Assembly: GCA_900544225.1 (NCBI GenBank)
Contig: UQUD01000062.1
Span: 1-11,045 of the forward strand
Direction of reading: 5' to 3'
Source of the DNA: an uncultured Collinsella sp.
Lineage (GTDB): Bacteria > Actinomycetota > Coriobacteriia > Coriobacteriales > Coriobacteriaceae
DNA length: 11,045 nucleotides
Positions 6,978 through 11,045 of this stretch are shown piece after piece. Position 1 is the stretch's first letter. Each line of letters starts with the position of its first letter. Below the pieces are notes generated by a model that was not told where the DNA came from, searched no databases, and worked only from the letters and a program-made list of their open reading frames with translations. A program made the translations under genes and the position numbers.

Positions 6978-6983
6978 TATACT
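6978..6983 (+). promoter_or_regulatory. -10 hexamer for the DegV-family gene
   Basis: TATACT (5 of 6 to consensus) lies 57 bases upstream of the DegV-family start codon. The hexamer 17 bases upstream, TAGCAA, is a poor -35. The predicted leader of about 50 bases contains a GGCGC-GAAA-GCGCC hairpin with a GNRA loop near 7008-7021, shortly before the AAAGG ribosome-binding site. Confidence 0.4.
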
Positions 6984-7039
6984 TGTCGCACTTTGCTCTC
7001 AGAAGGCGGCGCGAAAGCGCCCCAACGAAAGGTGCAATT

Positions 7040-7900
7040 ATGTCTTTTGCCATCATAACCGACTCCACGTCGGACATCTCCCCCGCCCGCGCTCAAGAGC
7101 TCGGCATTTACGTGATTCCACTGCATGTGATTATCGAGGGCGAGGACCTGCTCGACCAGGTACAGATTACCGCCCAGGAGTACGTCGCGCGCATGGCCGG
7201 CTCCGAGCAACTGCCGCACACCTCGCAGCCGAGCGCCGGCGAGTTCAAGGCACTCTTTGACCGCGTGCTCGCCGACGGCCATGATAGCGCCATCTTTATC
7301 TCACTGTGCAGCGAGTGGTCCGCCTGCTATGCCAACGCCAGCCTGACGGCCGAAACGCACGAACTCGACGTGCGCTGCATCGACTCGCGCACCGGCTCGG
7401 GTGCCGAGGGCCTGCTGGTGGAGTACGCGCTGGCCATGCGCGAGGACGGCCGCAGCCTGGACGAGACCGAGGCGCAGATCCGCGCGACGCTGCCCGACGC
7501 CCACCTGTTGCTGATTCCCCGCACGCTCGAGAACCTCGTTAAGAACGGCCGCGCGCCCAAGCTCGCCGGCCAGCTCACGCAGATGCTCAACATTCGCCTG
7601 GCCGTTTCGCCGGAGTGGAAATCGGGCGAGATCAAGGCCATCAAAAGGGGCCGCGGCGCCAAGCGCATCGTCGCCAACACCATGGCAGATTGCCTCGCGT
7701 TTTTGGACAAGCACCCAGGCTCAAGCGTGCGCGTACTCACGACCGGCGCCGCCGAGGAGCAGGAGCTCGTCAGCCAAGCACTCGCAGGCCAAGACTATGT
7801 AGACGCCGGCACCGGCCCCATCGGCTGCACCATCGCCACCCATGTAGGCGTCGATGCCATCGCCATCAGCTACTGCCCCCGCTACCAGCCAACTCACTAG
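7040..7900 (+). CDS. DegV family fatty-acid-binding protein
   Basis: This 286-residue protein belongs to the DegV/FakB family. Family members bind a single fatty acid between two domains; FakB proteins present it to the kinase FakA for phosphorylation. Landmarks are the N-terminal IITDSTSDI (5-13), HTSQPSAGEF (60-69), ISLCSEWSACYANA (87-100) in place of the commoner S-x-L-S-G-T-Y-Q-S, RTGSGAEGLL (117-126), the LENLVKNGR loop (163-171) and TGPIGCTIATHVG (258-270). The length is normal for the family. The ATG at 7040 is preceded by AAAGG and begins directly with the conserved beta strand; an ATG 19 codons upstream is rejected. It is the only plus-strand gene here and no fakA is in the window. 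FakB activity is inferred from the family, not shown. Confidence 0.93.
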   Translation: MSFAIITDSTSDISPARAQELGIYVIPLHVIIEGEDLLDQVQITAQEYVARMAGSEQLPHTSQPSAGEFKALFDRVLADGHDSAIFISLCSEWSACYANASLTAETHELDVRCIDSRTGSGAEGLLVEYALAMREDGRSLDETEAQIRATLPDAHLLLIPRTLENLVKNGRAPKLAGQLTQMLNIRLAVSPEWKSGEIKAIKRGRGAKRIVANTMADCLAFLDKHPGSSVRVLTTGAAEEQELVSQALAGQDYVDAGTGPIGCTIATHVGVDAIAISYCPRYQPTH

Positions 7901-7913
7901 GGACGCCCACATC

Positions 7914-7980
7914 AGTTGCGGTGGAATAGGGACTGTTTTTGGCTTATCAGCCGCAAATCAATCCCTATTCCACCGCAACT
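7914..7980. repeat. REP-like palindrome B with 19-bp perfect arms
   Basis: AGTTGCGGTGGAATAGGGA (7914-7932) is perfectly complementary to 7962-7980, with a 29-base centre that itself holds a small GGCT/AGCC hairpin. The minus strand carries a CAGTCCCT core inside the left arm. It fills the space between the convergent DegV-family and toxin genes, starting 14 bases after the DegV-family stop. It could act as a bidirectional terminator, but no T-tract follows either arm. Confidence 0.8.
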
Positions 7981-7993
7981 TGGAAATCGGCGA

Positions 7994-8302
7994 TCAGCCC
8001 AGCGGACCCTGAAACAGCTCCTGATGAGTGCCCATTCTCACCAGCCTAATCACTGGGTTAGTCTTATGGGGAAGATAAAGAACGACCACATCGACCAAGC
8101 CATCGGATAGGTGGAAATCGATGTGGCCGTTGTAGTTTCCGCCCGGGTTTGAGAGCTCGTGGGCGCCATACTCCGCCGGAAGTGACCCATGGGCCACAAG
8201 CTCTGCAACCGCCGCTTTAAACTCACTTTTTAGCTGCGGATGCATGCGCATCGTTCGTTTGTAGTCCACCTTAAATTGAGCCTCGACTTTAATCTCGAAC
8301 AT
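7994..8302 (-). CDS. YafQ-type (RelE/ParE superfamily) toxin
   Basis: This 102-residue protein is a predicted ribosome-dependent mRNA endonuclease, the toxin of a type II module. Aligned by eye with E. coli YafQ, it keeps His48 (GAHEL; YafQ His50), His64 (YafQ His63), His93 and Phe97 in GTHQELF (YafQ His87 and Phe91). YafQ Asp67 is matched by Asp71 if a three-residue insertion is allowed, or by Asp67 without it. The YafQ Trp68 is not kept. The NYNGHIDFH segment and C-terminal LVRMGTHQELF are typical of the family. The ATG is 2 bases after the antitoxin stop, and its GAGGA ribosome-binding site lies inside the antitoxin's last codons, so expression should be coupled. The active-site set looks complete enough for function, but activity is untested. 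Confidence 0.9.
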   Translation of the reverse strand: MFEIKVEAQFKVDYKRTMRMHPQLKSEFKAAVAELVAHGSLPAEYGAHELSNPGGNYNGHIDFHLSDGLVDVVVLYLPHKTNPVIRLVRMGTHQELFQGPLG

Positions 8303-8304
8303 CG

Positions 8305-8604
8305 CTATTCCTCATCGAGGAATGACATAAGCTCATCAGCGTTATTGAATGACAGGCTATCGTCCGGCAAAATCCCCAACTCATGAGCCTCGGCGATCAC
8401 CATGGCACGCCTCGTCGCCTCGTTGGGCACCTCCGCCCTTCCTACAATCTCAAAAGGAATCTTTCGCTGATTTACCAGCTGCCGAACGGCAAGATTGAGA
8501 TAGGAATTGAGGCTGAGGCCGACCGAATCCAAGAACTCAGTCGCCTGCTCCTTGAGCCCCTCTTCGATTCGAACCGTCGTAGGCTTAACTGTTGCTGTAG
8601 ACAT
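8305..8604 (-). CDS. RelB/DinJ family antitoxin
   Basis: This 99-residue protein is the predicted antitoxin that neutralises the YafQ-type toxin downstream and, as a ribbon-helix-helix dimer, represses the module's promoter. The N-terminal segment TTVRIEEGLKEQA (9-21) is the RHH beta strand and first helix. LGL-type LSLNSYLNLAVRQLV (30-44) and KIPFEI (48-53) match the DinJ/RelB signature. The acidic C-terminus (NNADELMSFLDEE) would wrap the toxin. The ATG at 8604 is preceded by GAGGAGG 6-7 bases upstream. Order antitoxin-toxin with a 2-base gap is standard for such modules. The upstream palindrome at 8652-8687 is a candidate operator. Confidence 0.9.
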   Translation of the reverse strand: MSTATVKPTTVRIEEGLKEQATEFLDSVGLSLNSYLNLAVRQLVNQRKIPFEIVGRAEVPNEATRRAMVIAEAHELGILPDDSLSFNNADELMSFLDEE

Positions 8605-8635
8605 TTGCGACCTCCTCGCCCTCGTCTTTTACACC

Positions 8636-8641
8636 AGTATA
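8636..8641 (-). promoter_or_regulatory. -10 hexamer for the toxin-antitoxin operon
   Basis: TATACT on the minus strand (5 of 6 to consensus) lies 32 bases upstream of the antitoxin start. The corresponding -35 would fall within one arm of the palindrome at 8652-8687 and is poor (near ATCAGA), as expected if the promoter is weak or occluded by a repressor. Confidence 0.4.
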
Positions 8642-8651
8642 CCCAATATAA

Positions 8652-8687
8652 ATGGCAATCTGATGTTAAATAACATCAGATTGCCAT
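8652..8687. promoter_or_regulatory. 17+17 bp perfect palindrome: candidate operator or terminator
   Basis: ATGGCAATCTGATGTTA (8652-8668) is perfectly complementary to 8671-8687, with a 2-base centre. It lies 30 bases past the LOG-family stop and just upstream of, or over, the -35 region of the toxin-antitoxin operon. It is AT-rich compared with other hairpins here. Minus-strand sequence after it is TTATATT, not a clean T-tract, so termination of LOG is possible but not clear. Position favours an operator for the antitoxin or toxin-antitoxin complex. Both roles may apply. Confidence 0.6.
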
Positions 8688-8717
8688 GCGTATTCATGTC
8701 GCGTGGGCACGATTGAT

Positions 8718-9476
8718 CTACATCAGCCCGCTCAGGGCGATGTCGACGGCCTCGTTGAGGTCGTCGGTGATGTGGACGAGGTCTGGATCGAGCGGGCTAA
8801 TCATGCCGGCATCCATCACCGGGCCGTTGAGCCAGTCGAACAGGCCTTGCCAGTACTCGCTGCCCACCAGTACGAGCGGCATGCGCTTGACCTTGTGCGT
8901 CTGCACCAGCGTGAGCACCTCGAACATCTCGTCGAGCGTGCCGAAACCGCCGGGGAACACGATGGCACCCGAGCTGTACTTAACGAACATGGTCTTACGC
9001 ACAAAGAAGTAGCGGAAGTCCATACCCAGGTTCACGTATTTGTTGAGCCCCTGCTCGTGCGGAAGCTCGATACCCAAGCCGACCGACTTGCCGTTGGCAC
9101 TCGCCGCCCCCCTGTTGGCCGCCTCCATAATGCCGGGGCCGCCGCCGGTGATAACCGCCACGCCGCGCTGCGCGATCTTGCGGCCGACCGTGCGCGCCGC
9201 CTTGTAGAGCGGATCGGTCTTGGGCGTGCGGGCACTGCCGAAGATGGTCACCGCGGGCCCGAGCTCGGCAAGCGCGCCAAAGCCATCGACGAATTCTGCC
9301 TGAATACGAAGGACGCGCCACGGATCGACATGCAACCAGTCGGTTGAATCTTCGGGCGCCAGCAGGTTGGCGTAGGTGTTGTCCTTAGGAATCATGGGGC
9401 CGCGCATGACCACGGGGCCGCGGCGGTACGTCTCGTCGTAGGCGGGCTCGCCCTCGACATTCTCGTTCTTAATCAT
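8718..9476 (-). CDS. LOG family protein (TIGR00730, nucleotide 5'-monophosphate phosphoribohydrolase-like)
   Basis: This 252-residue soluble Rossmann-fold protein belongs to the LOG family. Characterised members hydrolyse nucleoside or cytokinin-riboside 5'-monophosphates to free base and ribose 5-phosphate. Both signature motifs are present: GGGPGIMEAANRGA (111-124) and PGGFGTLDE (175-183), which hold the phosphate-binding glycines and catalytic Glu. The Arg159/Lys161 region RYFFVRKTMF also fits. About 75 residues precede the Rossmann core, longer than short LOGs of about 190 residues. The ATG at 9476 is chosen because AGGAG lies 5 bases upstream; the longer reading begins inside the terminator hairpin. 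It follows tgt on the same strand, but a hairpin with T-tracts separates them. Bacterial substrate is uncertain; some relatives were once misnamed lysine decarboxylase. Confidence 0.92.
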   Translation of the reverse strand: MIKNENVEGEPAYDETYRRGPVVMRGPMIPKDNTYANLLAPEDSTDWLHVDPWRVLRIQAEFVDGFGALAELGPAVTIFGSARTPKTDPLYKAARTVGRKIAQRGVAVITGGGPGIMEAANRGAASANGKSVGLGIELPHEQGLNKYVNLGMDFRYFFVRKTMFVKYSSGAIVFPGGFGTLDEMFEVLTLVQTHKVKRMPLVLVGSEYWQGLFDWLNGPVMDAGMISPLDPDLVHITDDLNEAVDIALSGLM

Positions 9477-9492
9477 GGGTGCTCCTATCGAG

Positions 9493-9540
9493 AAAAAGAA
9501 AAACGGGCGGGGTCGACGCCATGCGCCAAACACCCGCCCG
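9493..9540 (-). terminator. Terminator-like hairpin between tgt and the LOG-family gene
   Basis: On the minus strand CGGGCGGG (9540-9533) pairs with CCCGCCCG (9511-9504) around a 21-base loop. Two T-tracts follow, TTTTT-C-TTTTT (9503-9493). It lies about 150 bases past the tgt stop and only 6 bases before the AGGAG of the LOG-family gene. It probably ends tgt transcripts. Because it is so close to the next start codon, it could also be an attenuator read by any transcript reaching LOG. Confidence 0.75.
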
Positions 9541-9689
9541 AGCATCAACTATTCGGTATGGTACCCACGATGTATCAAGTGCTTGCAAGCTATCGGTCAG
9601 CGGTCGTGCACACGGTGTTAGCGAACGTGATGACCGGCCGGCGCTCGCCCCTTGCCGTTGCCCGCGCTCTGCAAGCGCCCGCGCCGCTC

Positions 9690-10829
9690 TTAGTAATCCA
9701 CCGCCGCGGGGCTGTTCATCCAGTCGCTCACGAACGCACCGTAGCGGCCCTCGATAATGGCCTGGCGGGCACGCTGCATAAGGTTGAGCAGGTAGTAGAT
9801 GTTGTGCATCGACAGCAGAATACCGCCGAGCATCTCCTTCTGCGTGACCATGTGGCGGATGAGCGCGCGGCTGTAGCCGCCCGTGCACACCGGGCAGGTG
9901 CAGGTGGGGTCGATGGGGCCGTCGTCGTGCGCAAAACGCGCGTTGCGGAAGTTAAGGCGACCTTCACTGGAGAATGCCGTGCCCATGCGGCCGGTGCGCG
10001 TCGGCAGCACGCAGTCGAACATATCGATGCCCACGCCCACGCCGCGCACGAGCGTCGTCGGGTTGCCGACGCCCATCAGGTAGCGCGGCTTGTGCTTGGG
10101 CATGTACTCGCTCACAAGCGGCGCCAGGGTCTCGAACATGGTCTCGTGGTCCTCGCCCACCGAGTAGCCGCCGATGCCGTAACCGGGGAAGTCACCGCAC
10201 TCCTCCAGATGGCGCAGAGAGCGCAGGCGCAGATCCAAATGCATGCCGCCCTGGACGATGCCAAAGAGCGCCTGGTCATCGCGGGTGTGAGCCTTGTAGC
10301 AGCGCTCGGCCCACATGCTCGACAGCTCCACCGCGCGCTCAACGTAGGCGCGCGTGGCGGGATAGCCCGGGCACTGGTCCAGCTGCATGCAGATGTCGGA
10401 GCCGAGCTTCATGGCGATCTCCATGTTGTCCTCGGGTGTCCAGAACACGTGGCGGCCGTCGTAATCGTTGACGATAAAGCGCACGCCCTCGTCGGTGAGC
10501 TTGACGGCGTCGTTGTGGCTGAACACCTGGAAACCGCCCGAGTCGGTGAGGATAGGACCGTGCCAGTTCATAAACTTGTGCAGGCCGCCCAGCTCGGCGA
10601 TAGTGTCCTCGCCGGGACGCATGGACAGATGATAGGTGTTGGCAAGCACGATCTGGGCGCCGAGCTGTTTGACGGTCTCGGTGGGGATGCCCTTGACGTT
10701 TGCCTTGGTGCCCACGGGCATAAAGATCGGCGTCTCGATGTCGCCGTGCGGGGTGCGCAGCACGCCGGCACGCGCATGCGTCGTCGGATCCTCGGCGATC
10801 AGGTCGAATTTAAAAAGGCTCTGGTCCAT
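9690..10829 (-). CDS. tgt: tRNA-guanine transglycosylase (queuine/preQ1 tRNA-ribosyltransferase)
   Basis: Tgt exchanges guanine at wobble position 34 of tRNAs with GUN anticodons for preQ1 or queuine, leading to queuosine. The 379-residue length is normal. By comparison with the Zymomonas enzyme, Asp96 (LTDSGGF) is the general base and Asp272 (MFDCVLPTRTGR) the nucleophile. The zinc site is Cys310, Cys312, Cys315 and His342. Base-contact residues Asp151, Cys153, Gln193, Gly220-Gly221 and Glu226 are kept. Two pocket positions differ: Gln152 replaces the usual Glu, and Tyr222-Ser223 replace Leu-Ala. The ATG at 10829 has AAGGAG 9 bases upstream. A promoter -10 lies close upstream, giving a leader of about 30 bases. 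No queuosine-synthesis gene (queA, queF, queG) is in the window. Confidence 0.97.
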   Translation of the reverse strand: MDQSLFKFDLIAEDPTTHARAGVLRTPHGDIETPIFMPVGTKANVKGIPTETVKQLGAQIVLANTYHLSMRPGEDTIAELGGLHKFMNWHGPILTDSGGFQVFSHNDAVKLTDEGVRFIVNDYDGRHVFWTPEDNMEIAMKLGSDICMQLDQCPGYPATRAYVERAVELSSMWAERCYKAHTRDDQALFGIVQGGMHLDLRLRSLRHLEECGDFPGYGIGGYSVGEDHETMFETLAPLVSEYMPKHKPRYLMGVGNPTTLVRGVGVGIDMFDCVLPTRTGRMGTAFSSEGRLNFRNARFAHDDGPIDPTCTCPVCTGGYSRALIRHMVTQKEMLGGILLSMHNIYYLLNLMQRARQAIIEGRYGAFVSDWMNSPAAVDY

Positions 10830-10866
10830 AAACTGGAACTCCTTGGTTGCGGTTCATACGCAAACC

Positions 10867-10872
10867 ATTATA
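10867..10872 (-). promoter_or_regulatory. -10 hexamer for tgt
   Basis: TATAAT on the minus strand is a perfect -10 match, 37 bases upstream of the tgt ATG, predicting a leader of about 30 bases. The -35 region (near TCGGTG with an 18-base spacer) is weak. The leader is too short for a preQ1 riboswitch with expression platform. Confidence 0.6.
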
Positions 10873-10908
10873 CGGGCAACCCGCAAGAAGCACCGACTCG
10901 ACAGAAAC

Positions 10909-10946
10909 TGGTGCAAAGGAAACCTGCCCCCTGCACCAATGCACCA
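10909..10946. repeat. REP-like palindrome C
   Basis: TGGTGCA (10909-10915) is complementary to TGCACCA at 10932-10938 and again at 10940-10946, so the left arm has two alternative partners in direct repeat. The sequence between arms, AAAGGAAACCTGCCCC, carries the C-rich core. It lies upstream of the tgt promoter. Confidence 0.6.
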
Positions 10947-10952
10947 GGATAA

Positions 10953-10989
10953 AAATGATCCGTTTTCCTCCGTCCCCAACGGATCATTT
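10953..10989. repeat. REP-like palindrome D with 12-bp perfect arms
   Basis: AAATGATCCGTT (10953-10964) is perfectly complementary to AACGGATCATTT (10978-10989) around a 13-base loop that contains CCGTCCCC. It lies 6 bases beyond palindrome C, so the two form a tandem pair. No T-tract follows on the plus strand. Its arms are unrelated in sequence to those of A, B and C while the loop core is similar. Confidence 0.75.
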
Positions 10990-11045
10990 CCGACAGACAC
11001 TATGACCCAATCCGAGGGCACTAAAAAGATAGGAGCCCCCGCTCG

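Noticed and set aside
9477..9548. Longer LOG-family start at 9548
   Set aside because: The extra 24 residues would be coded by the terminator hairpin and T-tract (Arg/Pro then Phe run). The ATG at 9476 has AGGAG.
10830..10866. preQ1 riboswitch ahead of tgt
   Set aside because: The predicted leader is only about 30 bases and shows no pseudoknot-forming segments or expression platform.
9558..10952. 464-codon plus-strand open frame across tgt
   Set aside because: It is antisense to a well-supported tgt and runs into the REP-like palindromes; no domain is recognisable.
1..11045. CRISPR array, tRNA/rRNA genes, insertion sequence or prophage
   Set aside because: No regularly spaced direct repeats, tRNA-like folds, transposase, integrase or phage proteins were found. 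The palindromes are dispersed and differ in arm sequence.

Overview
The window is high-GC bacterial DNA. Protein sequence style points to an actinobacterial gut commensal of the Coriobacteriia, most likely Collinsella or a close relative. The pointers are the compact actinobacterial-type ABC-F ATPase, a Tat-exported PstS lipoprotein, heavy GC bias at third codon positions, and G-rich palindromes that resemble intergenic repeats I remember from Collinsella genomes. No 16S or other marker gene is present, so the genus is an inference. All genes except the DegV-family gene read on the minus strand.

Layout, left to right. (1) 1-474 is the N-terminal part of an ABC-F ribosome-associated ATPase, cut by the window edge. 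(2) 587-4339 is a complete minus-strand phosphate-uptake operon, pstS-pstC-pstA-pstB, with overlapping or closely spaced cistrons, ending in a strong intrinsic terminator. No phoU follows pstB. (3) 4340-4728 is a 389-base non-coding stretch. It holds the pstS leader, an intrinsic terminator for the gene on its right, and a 103-base imperfect palindrome. (4) 4729-6883 is a minus-strand pair: an M20/Sapep-type dipeptidase and, upstream of it, a HAD phosphatase. (5) 7040-7900 is the plus-strand DegV-family fatty-acid-binding protein, divergent from the HAD gene. (6) 7994-8604 is a RelB/DinJ-type antitoxin and YafQ-type toxin pair behind a 17+17 bp palindrome. (7) 8718-9476 is a LOG-family (TIGR00730) protein. 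(8) 9690-10829 is tgt, the queuine/preQ1 tRNA-ribosyltransferase, with its own promoter.

How the genes work together. PstSCAB form one high-affinity phosphate importer. The toxin and antitoxin form one addiction/stress module. The HAD phosphatase and dipeptidase are probably co-transcribed but have no obvious shared pathway. The rest look like independent housekeeping genes.

The coding content is conventional. The least explained material is non-coding. At least four short palindromes (535-569, 7914-7980, 10909-10946, 10953-10989), and perhaps a fifth degenerate site near 4531-4546, carry a similar G-rich/C-rich core of the form C-N-G-T-C-C-C-C inside unrelated complementary arms, as in a REP/BIME-like repeat family. 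A separate 103-base hairpin abuts the dipeptidase stop codon. A terminator-like hairpin lies only a few bases upstream of the LOG-family ribosome-binding site, which is compatible with attenuation. I found no CRISPR array, tRNA, rRNA, insertion sequence or phage gene.
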